Positions 55,243-64,000 of a DNA stretch of 64,000 nucleotides are shown here, piece by piece (position 1 is the stretch's first letter; every line of letters begins with the position of its first letter). A model generated the notes under the pieces. It did no database searches. It was given only the letters and a program-made list of their open reading frames with translations, and was not told where the DNA came from. The stretch comes from Heligmosomoides polygyrus polygyrus (Eukaryota; Nematoda; Chromadorea; Rhabditida; Heligmosomidae). The stretch lies in NCBI GenBank assembly GCA_947396885.1, contig OX377205.1:27281899-27345898 (forward strand). Reading direction: 5' to 3'. Position numbers and translations under genes: made by a program.

Positions 55243-56079
55243 TATTATAATTGCCTTGTCTGCCACAATGGTCTCGCGCCAGCAACGAGTTCACGCAGCT
55301 TCCCACTTCCCAATGACTCATTATTCTTCACTTATGTGGCTGCTTCTAACACAACCCAATGCGCTTACTTCTGGAGTGGCCAGATAATTCCTTCTGTCAT
55401 TCAGTCGTCTTAAAATCCATGCCATTGGATTTGTTAAGAAAATCGCATCTTCAAGGAGTATAGAAGTGTTTCAGCTCAGCTTTCTTATCTCGAGAGCGCT
55501 TGACATTAGCCTTTGCTTCTTAATCGGATGCTAGCCTTTCCGTTAGTGCTTACTAAATACGTCATTTGAGAAATCTATTATCCAGGGATTGTCGCACCGA
55601 CGAAAGTTAGCTTGCACCGAATGCAGGTAAAAATAAATCAAGGGGAAGCGGAGGAGAAGAAACTTGCATACAAAATGAATGATGCCTGCTGAGGAATGCG
55701 CTTTGCGGAACTTTTTTTTACACAAACGAAGACCTTCAGCGATGAATAGCCATCTGTCTTCTGCAAGAGCAGCATTTTTTAAAACAAAGATCATGTTGAC
55801 AATAGCTTTAGCGTTTGAATCGGTTGCTGACTTTTTCACCAGTGCTTAAGGAAACACGTGCTAAACGGATGGGAGTAGACTCTTGTTTTCATATGTAGGA
55901 TGGACAACCAATGGAGTCCCACAGAGGAAGCCCTTTCCTCCATTTCTTTTCGTCATTTTCTCTGTTGAGATTCCTGATGTCACGCTGAGTGCGACGTCAT
56001 CACAAAACTTGTCCTGATAATGTAAAAATTTATAGATCTATAAAATGCTCAAGAGAAAAAGAAAGAATAAAGGATAAAG
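55243..56079. other. Duplicated non-coding sequence
   Basis: Nearly identical to 40346-41199. No gene is recognised. A 98-codon minus-strand frame (55543-55839) is shorter in copy A and looks fortuitous. Confidence 0.55.
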
Positions 56080-56350
56080 CACGGCGTTACTTAATCCCTT
56101 TGGGGATGCGCCATGCATTCCATTTGACGGAATGTCGCGGATCTGAATCCGTATTTGGCCATAAAATGACTTGTGGTGGCCAACCAAAGAACAGTTCAGC
56201 GCTTTATTCTCTCCAGACGAGTTTGATACCAATTCACCGACCCTGGATAGATGGAAGGCTTTGTTGGCTTGGCTTAGGCGGGAAGTCCGAGCTAGAATCC
56301 TAGTACCGAATGTAGGCGACAGCCACGCCTCCTCCTACTGCGCTGCACGC
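56080..56350 (-). repeat. SINE-A copy
   Basis: The same element as 41200-41460, with intact head CTCCTACTGCGCTGCACGCG. Copy A instead has a GC-rich insert just after this head (about 41450-41530). Confidence 0.85.
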
Positions 56351-56398
56351 GCTCTTAATAAAGGATATATATACATACATCAAAAAACAGGATATATA

Positions 56399-57545
56399 CA
56401 GGGTGTCTCAATATGTATACTCTGTTTGAAATGTGATAACTTCGCTTACAGTAAAGGTGTTGATGAAGTTAAGCGCTCATATGAAAGCCTTTAAAAAATT
56501 TCCTGACATACGAGCGGTATGGATTGCACCATGCGCTCGTCTGAAACTCTGCGTTTTACACTCGATTCATTGTGCTTCGCGTGAATTGTTATGCCTCCAC
56601 AAAATGGTCGTTCGATTGATTTGCGCTTCTTTTAAGACTTAAAGCTTAAAAACACACTGCGACTTGCGAAAAATGACGGGTATCCTAAAAATGCAGATAC
56701 TATTTGAAGGGTTTTAGCGTTGCTGCTGTTGAAGTTTTTGAAGATGTTTGAGACTCTGTTTGAGACAGAGTAACGAGATTTCTGTGACGTGTAAATAGTC
56801 AAGATTGCGCCATGCACCCACCTGAAACCTTGCATTTCAGACTCGTTTGAATGTGCATGGGCTGAGTGCTTGTTAAAATTTTGTTAATACATGGGTTGTA
56901 TAACCTGTGTTGTGCTTTCTTTAACGTTTTCCATCGCCAGTAGCTGCAATTATGCCGGTTAGCTTCTCCATTCAGCTTGAATGTTGCTTCATCAGTCCAC
57001 AGAATCCGTCTTGGAAAATAGGGGACCTGCTCACATTTAACTTTATCAATAAAATCGCATGCCACTTGTGCCACGTGATTGTCGAGCTCTAACCGTTAAA
57101 AGAAGCACAGTACAGGTTATCGTGACCAGTAGAAACAAGACTGTAGCAAGCATTCATTCCATGCGCAATCAATCATTTCTGAAACACAAGGTTTCAAAAG
57201 GGTGCATGGCGCAGTCTTGACTGTTTGCACGACACGGAAATCTCGTTACCCTGGGCGTTCGTATGAGTCTCAAACATCTTGAAAACCTTCACCAGCAGCA
57301 ATGCTAAAACCCTTCAAATAGTATCTGCGTTTTTAGGATACCCTGCATTTTTCGCGAGCCACAGTGTGTGTTTAAGTTGTAAACCTTAAAAGAAGCGCAA
57401 ATCAATCGAAACGACACTTTATGGAGACTTTGGGGTAACAGGTATTCAAGCGAAGCACAATCAATGGAGTGTAAAACGCAGAATTTCAGACGAGTGCATG
57501 GTACAATCCATACAGTATGTATCATATGTCAGAAATTTTTTTATT
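56399..57545. repeat. Repeat family X, longer copy (Tc1/mariner-type)
   Basis: The counterpart of 41588-42720. It begins CAGGGTGTCTCAATATGTAT. Its centre holds a transposase remnant on the minus strand. Confidence 0.65.
56799..57074 (-). pseudogene. Tc1/mariner superfamily transposase fragment
   Basis: A 91-codon minus-strand frame encodes [20 protein letters not shown] followed by RHNCSYW. This is the region around the second catalytic Asp (TDEA) of IS630/Tc1-mariner-type transposases common in invertebrate genomes. Nothing of the helix-turn-helix or the final D/E block is readable. Confidence 0.75.
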
Positions 57546-58025
57546 TCTTAAGCTTTTATATGAGCCTTGAACTTTTTCAGTACCTTTGCTGTGAGCGGGG
57601 TTCTTGGGAAGCATATCCGTGCCATGTATAACACGGCGATGCCACGAACACCAAACGTCTTCAAGGCTTTAGTCACTAGGAATAAACTGTCTTCCATAAT
57701 GTGTACGGCACTTACGGTATATACGTTCTCTTGTTGAATCAAGTGTATCCGTATTTGCTCCATATAAGAACAAGGATATCTTTGCTATAGAGAAGGTGCG
57801 GAGCAACTTCACTAGGAAGCTTCTTCTTAGGACAGGGAGTTCCTTATATTCTTCTGCACCGGGGGCATCAGTTAAAAATGGATATAAAAATGACTACCGT
57901 CCCTGAAATCTAGTCAGGAGGTTTTCGAGGTCTCTGTCGCACATAGATTGCAACACTTTACCATCGATTTTGGACCATTAGATTCTTTAAGCTTAAGGAA
58001 ACAAGGGGTGGTATCTGCTAAGCTA
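57546..58025. other. Duplicated sequence before mariner M3
   Basis: Matches 42721-43190. A 71-codon minus-strand frame (57548-57763) is conserved between the copies, but this only reflects their recent duplication. Confidence 0.5.
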
Positions 58026-58094
58026 TTAGGTTGGAAAGAAGTCTTCACACTTCGAAAAAAATTACCGTTCTCCTTGTAAACGCACTAGCCTGTC

Positions 58095-59317
58095 TTGATA
58101 GCTGATTTCGTAATACTATCACCCTTGTCTACCGTTGACATAAGTCAAGACCTCCTTGTATTTCATTATCTACCCATTCTTCTGGACTCAACGCCAGATC
58201 TACCTCAGGGCCATTTTCGGCACGTCATTCTTCACGAATTCATTAATGGATCCACAGGACGTCAGGTAGTCGACCAAATTAACTATATCTATGCCATGGG
58301 ATATACTACTCATCGCGCGTGTTATGAGTGGTTCGGAAAGTTATTGAAGGGAGATTATTCACTCGAGGACAAAGCAATGTCAGGAAGGCCAACTGAATTG
58401 TACGACACTGAACTACTCCATCTTCTTCGTGCCGATAGTGGGCAGCCGACACGTCAACTGGCAGAGAAGCTCGAAGTGTCTCATAGGAGAGTGGGAATCC
58501 ATCTGAAGGGTCTTGGCTTTGTATGGAAATTTGGAGCTCGGATTCCACATGCCCTATCAGACACTGAGAAAGGTCAGCGGCTCTTCATCGCTGCTTGTCT
58601 TCTGTCCAGATACGAAAGAAAATCGTTTCTGCCGCGGATTGTGACAGGCGATGAGTCCTGGGTTCTGTATGCCAACTTCCGAAGAAAAAGGCAATGGGTA
58701 CAAAAGGGAGGGAACCCTAAGCCTGATCTCAAGCCCAGTGTTCACGAAAGGAAGATTCTCTTCAGTGTTTGGTGCGACATCAGAAGAGTGATTTACTGGG
58801 AAACTCTCAGAAGTGGAGAGACACTTAGGTCTTTGTTATACCATCGCTCACCCCGAGCGACGCCTAATGATATGCTCCCATATCGATAGGGCGGCGCGAT
58901 GGAATCGATATGGGTGCATCTCATTAAGCGTCGCTCGGGGTGAGCGAGCAGTAAGGCCTTACTGCTGCCGCATAGAGTGGCCAACTCCACAAAGTCGCCG
59001 CAGCTGTCCAAGGAAAGAGGCCTGAGAAGTCGAAGGTGATGATCCTGCATGACAATGCAAAACGACGTGTTGCAAGACTCACAAGAGAAACAATAAAGGA
59101 GCTGAGCTGGGAGGTAATGCCACATCCAACGTATATCCCTGACCTCGTCCCTACCGACTACCATCTCTTCCGTGCTCTCAAGCAAGAAATTGGAGAGCAA
59201 TTACTTGAAACGATCTCAAAGATCTCAAAAATTGGATTCAGCGATGGTTCGACTCCAGAACTGCAGTCTTTTACGCGAGAGGAATTAGAAAATTACCCAG
59301 TCTTTGGACAAGTGTAG
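58095..59317 (+). pseudogene. Mariner M3 transposase, split by a MITE
   Basis: The first frame (58095 onward) covers the bipartite HTH (TTHRACYEWFGKLLKGDYSL; TRQLAEKLEVSHRRVGIHLK) and the first catalytic Asp (IVTGDESWVLYANF). It is interrupted at 58828 within TLRSGETL by the 131-bp MITE. The second frame (59036-59317) carries MILHDNAKRRVARL (second Asp) and PTYIPDLVPTDYHLFRAL (third Asp). Catalytic residues are all present (DD34D), but the insertion and a frame change stop translation. Confidence 0.9.
58828..58958. mobile_element. MITE with TTA target duplication, 131 bp
   Basis: It is flanked by TTA at 58825-58827 and 58959-58961. The long inverted repeats include CGCTCACCCCGAGCGACGC and its reverse complement, then TAATGA and CCCATATCGAT inverted around a GC-rich loop. 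The outermost bases are GGTCTT and AAGGCC (inverse GGCCTT). Removing it restores the order seen in mariner M2. The TTA duplication suggests the PIF/Harbinger superfamily. Confidence 0.88.
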
Positions 59318-59460
59318 TGGGACAAAATGGAGATTATCCCAGTTGATTTGACTTTGTAGTTGTGAAGTAATAAATCTTTGAAAAAAATTAAAAGACTTTT
59401 TTCCAACCTAATATTTCTCGTATGAGAAACGCAATGTTCAAATTTCACGTATACGGCAGA

Positions 59461-59756
59461 TTCTCAAAAAACCTCATATTAGAGGAATTGCGACCATGCA
59501 ACGGTTTTTGACGCCCTGCGGCCGACAACTCGTCCGCGGCCGGCCTTCTCAATGGAGCGCAAGTTTTCAATTTTGGCCATTTTTGATCTTTCATATGAAA
59601 TGTATATACCAAACGATAGAGCTCGATCTCCTGAGCTCAAATATATTCTTGGTTTTTCAAATGGATGACTTTCGGTGAGTTATAGCAAAAAGACGCAAAA
59701 ACCGCAAAAGTGCGGTTTTTTCGGCGTCTATTCAAAAGACGCGTCCGGTACTGTAG
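59461..59756. repeat. Shared repeat ending GGTACTGTAGT
   Basis: Nearly identical to 44283-44578, including AATGGAGCGCAAGTTTTCAA and the small hairpin AACCGCAAAAGTGCGGTT. It marks the right boundary of the segmental duplication. Confidence 0.75.
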
Positions 59757-60529
59757 TTCTTTTTGGAAGGTTTCTAACAAGCTCCTCCCCCTAATACCGA
59801 GACAATTCAGAAGCCGAGTCGAACGGCTGCCATTTGGATTTGAAATTGGTCGAATAGTTTGATTGTTTGTACGCATTGCTTCATTGTTTGTGTGTTTTGC
59901 GATTTTGTGTTCACTTTTCATCGAGTGATTTTCATGCGCTTATTAATGTTCGTCTCCTAACGTATTGCCCTATGCAATCGTAACAAACAATGACAATAAC
60001 AATAAGAACTGAATAGAGTAAATATAAAGTAAGTGGTGCCAGCTAAATATTAGGTTCGTTTCGCCATCTTTCTTCAGACGAACTTTTTTGTTATGTTGTC
60101 TTGTTTTGTGGAAGTTGAAAACATTTCCGAAAGCAACTGCAATTTCGGTCTATCACTGCGATGCAATCATTTTTTAGAAATTCTGCACACACGCGCAAGC
60201 TAACGCTAGACTGCTCTCATCTCGTCGCTTTTCGAAAACACTGAAGTGGCCGGCTGTTTGTCGCATTTGCCTAATCTTGCATTCGTTTGTCATCTTCGAT
60301 CTTCTTCCAGAAGAGAGGCTAGTAGCTCCGAATCTAGCCACTCGAATGCAATCATAAATAAAACACACTGTGGAAGTTTGGGAGAAAATTGTGCTGGAGG
60401 CGATCCATAAATGATTGTGTCTGAGTGCTGGCAGTATATACTGATTTGCTCTAGCAGTGTCTGAATGAGAATACGTATTTTTTAAGTAATAATGAGAAAC
60501 GATAAAGGTCGACTCGTTTTTGTGACATG
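59757..60529. other. Intergenic, no gene seen
   Basis: Frames on the minus strand (59637-59921 and 60174-60605) are not recognised and overlap repeat edges. Confidence 0.5.
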
Positions 60530-60740
60530 CCACGCATTCTACTTCTGATGTCGTCAAGTCGATTTCGATCCATATCTGGCCCATACAATTTCTTGCGGTG
60601 GCCATCCGATAGACAAGCCTTTGTGTGATTCAAGTATAGTTCGACTTCACGGATTACGGAGGGATAAAAAATTTGGTTGCCTTGAGCCACTGCCGAACCA
60701 AGAAGTGCAGGTGACAATCGTCACCTCCTCCGACTGCTTT
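60530..60740 (-). repeat. SINE-A copy
   Basis: CATGCCACGCATTCTACTTC (tail side) through TTCTTGCGGTGGCCATCCGA to ACCTCCTCCGACTGC (head). Confidence 0.75.
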
Positions 60741-60774
60741 GCCATGGGCCGCAACAAGCATTTATATGAACAAA

Positions 60775-60850
60775 ATACACATTAAATTTGCTTCCACGAA
60801 ATCCTTTATAGATTGCGCGGCGCATCCCAAACGGGGACTGAGCAAAACCA
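60775..60850 (+). repeat. SINE-A 3' tail fragment
   Basis: TTGCTTCCACGAAATCCTTT then GCGGCGCATCCCAAACGGG. Only the last quarter of the family is present. Confidence 0.65.
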
Positions 60851-60910
60851 TTTTTTTATTTTGCCATAGATTGCTAGTATAACATAATAAATTTAATTTA
60901 TTATGGCAAA

Positions 60911-61196
60911 GGGCGCGTGTAGCGCAGTCGGAGGGGCGCCCACTGTCGTCTGCTCCCGATACCAGGTTCCTGGTTCGGATTTCCCGCCCAGGCCAACCAA
61001 GCCTTCCATCCCTCTGGAGTCGGTGAATTGGTACCACACTTGTCTGGGAGAGCTGACTTGTACATCGGCTGGCCACAGCAAGTCATTGTATAGCCAAATA
61101 CGTATTCAAATCGCCTCCACGACATCCCGTAGAAGTAGAATGCGTGGCGCATCCCAAAAGGGATTGAGTAACACCGCCGTCCTTTATCCTTTATCC
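60911..61196 (+). mobile_element. Full-length SINE-A with 10-bp target duplication
   Basis: The copy is flanked by TTATGGCAAA on both sides (60901-60910 and 61197-61206). Box A (TAGCGCAGTCGG, 60920-60931) and box B (GGTTCGGAT, 60972-60980) are spaced as in a tRNA gene. The 3' end is CCTTTATCCTTTATCC. This is the best reference for the family and shows it moved by retrotransposition. Confidence 0.92.
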
Positions 61197-61340
61197 TTAT
61201 GGCAAAATTCATCAGGAATCATAAAGCTAATGATTTGTCGGAGGATGAGTGCTTAAGCTTCCGTCGCCCTGATTCACCTTTTTTCAACTTTTATCACTTT
61301 TATTTTTGTAGAAAACTGTATTAATTTTTTACTGACCATA

Positions 61341-61780
61341 TGTTGTAGTTCGAATATGCAGGAAAAGTGTTTTTCGAACTGTCATCAAACTTCTCAGCTC
61401 GTAGCATTACTCTTCATCTTATCTTCACATTCTCAACATTTCGGTCATTCTCCTCGCTTTCTCACATTGTTTCAGGTTATGTGGTAGTGTAATGGTGAAT
61501 GCAACGGTACAGAAAGAAGCATTAATATCAAAGCTCTTTTCTACTGCTCTGCCTTCTTTCTGATTTTGTTTTCGTACTGCTGTTGCTACATTCATTCCGC
61601 CTCTTTCTGATTACTGACTCTGAGTTTGCTACGTTCTCAAATCTTATGAAAGGTTCCTAAACATTTAGGATCAAACGATTGAAAAACGCTCAGACTGCAG
61701 CACATGCATTTGTTTCTGCCTGCTGTTGTTTGTTTAAGGCGCACAACTTGTGCAATAAATGATTTCAATTAGAATTGAAT
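61341..61780 (+). mobile_element. 5'-truncated LINE copy (3' UTR only)
   Basis: The reverse complement of 17048-17430 is recognisable here: CATTACACTACCACATAACC, GGCGCACAACTTGTGCAATA and others. It ends ATAAATGATTTCAATTAGAA. It is a second, very short copy of the CR1-like LINE. Confidence 0.82.
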
Positions 61781-63339
61781 TGAAAAACCAAAAAAATATG
61801 CCACCCCGCTCTCTCTCTCGCTCTGCTGCCATGTCTGTCTTCAGGTATCGTCATTTTCATTTAATTCCTAAAGGTCATAGTGATCGTGTTAAACATTGGT
61901 AATTAATAAACTGTGTATATCAAAGAGATCTATTCTGCTTCAGACGGGAACAGTGGCCCTTGAAACGCGCGAACACTACCGTACGTTTCGATGAGTCATC
62001 AGTTCTCGGTTGGTTAGGAGAGACTGGTTTCGTGCACGTCAAACTCGCCCTCACTTTGAAATTCAGACTGCCGGTGGGGAAAAAAGGTGTCACAAATCCA
62101 GACGGAAGTCCTGAAAAATGTTTTTCGATAACTGGAGAAGACGAGTGTGGGGTGATATGTGCGTTTTTGGTCTTTTGACGGTTCCACAGTTGCCGACGAC
62201 CTTCATGCTTCATCCCTATGCTGTCGGGGGTATGAAGAATGGGGCAAAACGTCTCTGTGGGCTTCATCTCGAGTTACGCGGATGAATAATTCCGCACGCT
62301 GAGTACGAGTGCCTGCGAGTTCGCAGTGCACTCGTTCTGTGGGTGCTTGGTCGTCGATGCCTAGAACTCTTCCCCTCCCGACTCCTTTGAAAATATTTCC
62401 CTTTGACGCCTGCACCTTCTAACCAAATCTGTCTGCTTTTCCTAACATTCTCCTTTTTCTTCAATGTAGTAATAATAATGTAGTAATACGCTGGATCGTG
62501 CGCTAATTGAAGGCCGTAGACTTGGTTCATTTAATGGTTCGCGAGCAAGATGTCTTTACAGCAACATTTCATTTAATTTCATTTTTATTTTTTACATTTC
62601 AATTCCTTGAGGCATGTGGTACAAACACATGTGAAGCGATCAGTGTGAGCACGCTCACCATCGCATCGAGAAAGAGTATCAATATCATCAATCAGATAAC
62701 GAACAGAACAAAGGAATGGATCAACAATTAGCGGAAAATAGCAAGCTTAGGAAAGGTAAGAAACACAGCTCTGCAAAGCGATAAGAAAGGGCTATCAAAA
62801 ACCGCTACGGAAAGCAGAGGGAGAGCAAGATTTAGTACCTGAGAGTCACTGGGAAATTACCAGGTGTTTCTCTAAAAGTTTACATTACATGCAAGTTGAT
62901 GTTCTTTTCACGTCTTCAAAGGCGTTTACAAAGTATTTATTTTATTGTAATAAACTAACGCTAGGACGCTTTTCGGTATTGTTGTCAATAATAGATATCT
63001 TTTCTTTTATTTTGTTGACTTGTTGACTTATTGGTTAGAGGCTATCGCAAACATAGACGTAAACTTTGTCTGCAGGCAGATGTTGTGAAGTTTTTCTTAC
63101 ATGACATTTGCATACAGAACCTCATATTACAGTCACTAACTTGATTCGAAACAAGTAACAGAGCTTGTAATTTATTTTTAGTTTTGTTTCTATTTGCTTC
63201 TTGGTATGCACTGCGTCTTAGTATGCACATTTTTGGAGTTGAATATTCAAGCGATTTGATAAACGCTGTGATTTTCATGGATCTTAGGAGTTCAAATGCA
63301 TGACTATAATGACAAAGGGCGATATTAATCGTCAATTTT
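61781..63339. other. Intergenic, unassigned frames
   Basis: A 72-codon plus frame (61960-62178) and a 115-codon minus frame over the same bases (61920-62267) are the longest. Neither has a motif I recognise or splice-bounded neighbours. The rest is AT-rich. Confidence 0.45.
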
Positions 63340-63560
63340 CCACATAATCTACTCGTGATGTCGTGGAGGAAATTTGAGTGCGTATTTAGCCTATATTTTA
63401 TACAATGACTTCCGTGGATAGCCGATGAAGAAGTCACTGTTTTACTTTCCCGGACGAGTCTGGACTACTTCAGCGACTAAGGAGGAATGGAACGCTTGGT
63501 TGGTCTGGACGGGAAATTAGAATCAAGAATCAGGAATCGGGTGCGAGCGACAACTGACAC
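63340..63560 (-). repeat. SINE-A copy, degraded
   Basis: ATGTCGTGGAGGAAATTTGA, CCTATATTTTATACAATGAC and the head side TGACACCTCCTCCAGAG are present. Confidence 0.7.
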
Positions 63561-64000
63561 CTCCTCCAGAGAACTATTTATGTGAGTAAGGAAGTAAGTA
63601 AAACAGCTAAGAAGTAAAACTAATCTTCTTTCCAAAGGAGGAGCTGAGTTCGCATCGAAGTCGTGAGAGACGCCAGCTCTTGCGGGCCGCCCGAATCGGT
63701 TAAGTTTCAAGTCCCGTCAAAACCCACGAAGTCTCTCATTCCCGATCAGTGAATTAGCGCGAGATTCTCCGTGAAAGACAAAACACTGACATTCCATCGG
63801 ACGGCCAACGCCTGTACCAAAGTCAATGGTTGGCTGGCACCGACCTTCATCCTCTGAAGGGTGCGTTCAATTTTGAAAAGAAATTTTCGACAGCAAATTC
63901 GCGGATCTCTCTAGACAGATGTCTAGGCAACATTACTGCTCACTTCTTAGAGTGACATGTGTCACGCCCTCGCACTGGTTTGTTGTGTACTCACTCAGTT
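63561..64000. other. Window end, SINE-like traces only
   Basis: Around 63735-63815, GATCAGTGAATTAGCGCGAG and ACAAAACACTGACATTCCAT resemble the SINE-A core. No gene is recognised. Confidence 0.4.

Larger units (their letters stand above)
58026..59411 (+). mobile_element. Mariner M3 with nested MITE
   Basis: The ends are TTAGGTTGGAAAGAAGTCTT and AAAAGACTTTTTTCCAACCTAA-type inverse, flanked by TA (58024-58025 and 59412-59413). Without the nested MITE it is about 1252 bp, matching M2. The left end is also in copy A at 43191, so it is older than the duplication. Confidence 0.92.
50355..59756 (+). repeat. Segmental duplication, copy B
   Basis: The counterpart of 37596-44578 in direct orientation. 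It is longer mainly because of two mariner insertions (53100-55242) and retention of a full mariner at 58026-59411. It starts with a local duplication of GGTTGTAAACCGAGG. Confidence 0.88.

Noticed and set aside
61960..62178. 72-codon plus-strand frame with 115-codon antisense frame
   Set aside because: No motif, no splice-bounded context, and both strands equally open. Left as unassigned.

Overview
This is repeat-rich, intron-rich, moderately AT-rich nuclear DNA from a eukaryote. The host gene structure points to a nematode. Short introns end in TTTTCAG or TTTCAG, a trans-splice-type acceptor lies a few bases upstream of each initiator ATG, and the transposon complement (BEL/Pao with an envelope-like ORF, mariner, RTE, a CR1-like LINE and abundant tRNA-derived SINEs) suits a parasitic strongylid-type worm. 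The species cannot be fixed from the sequence. Two 200-N gaps (417-616 and 43266-43465) show it is a draft scaffold.

Host genes are confined to the first quarter. A two-exon gene for a 76-residue charged protein (3623-3962) is followed in the same orientation by a 19-exon gene (4346-15664) for a 723-residue orthologue of the SPRY-containing DEAD-box RNA helicase DDX1. All splice phases close and the model ends at a plausible poly(A) signal. The two genes are close enough (about 380 bp) to be an operon candidate. The large DDX1 introns hold SINEs, a 1.7 kb inverted-repeat element and a 0.7 kb inverted-repeat element.

From 16 to 24 kb come a degenerate CR1/L2-like LINE (minus strand), SINEs, a palindromic hairpin and a mariner remnant. 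From 24.9 to 32.3 kb lies a BEL/Pao retroelement on the minus strand. Its gag-protease-RT-RNase H-integrase-envelope reading frame is open apart from one frameshift and one stop codon, and it carries a phlebovirus-G2-like envelope-type protein. From 33 to 37 kb are a possible ribosomal-protein pseudogene, a PIF/Harbinger-type MITE and an RTE 3' end.

The second half has no recognisable host gene. A 7-9 kb segment is present twice in direct orientation (copy A about 37.6-44.6 kb, copy B about 50.4-59.8 kb). Comparing the copies dates the insertions. Two mariners sit in tandem at one TA in copy B, and copy A keeps the empty site. A third mariner predates the duplication and carries a nested MITE. 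Between the copies lies a degraded inverted duplication of about 5.5 kb (44.6-50.1 kb). About twenty copies or fragments of one tRNA-derived SINE are spread through the window, one with a perfect 10-bp target-site duplication. The most interesting material is the layered transposon archaeology and the tRNA-like elements bounded by inverted repeats. No bacterial-style system, CRISPR array or operon of accessory genes is present.
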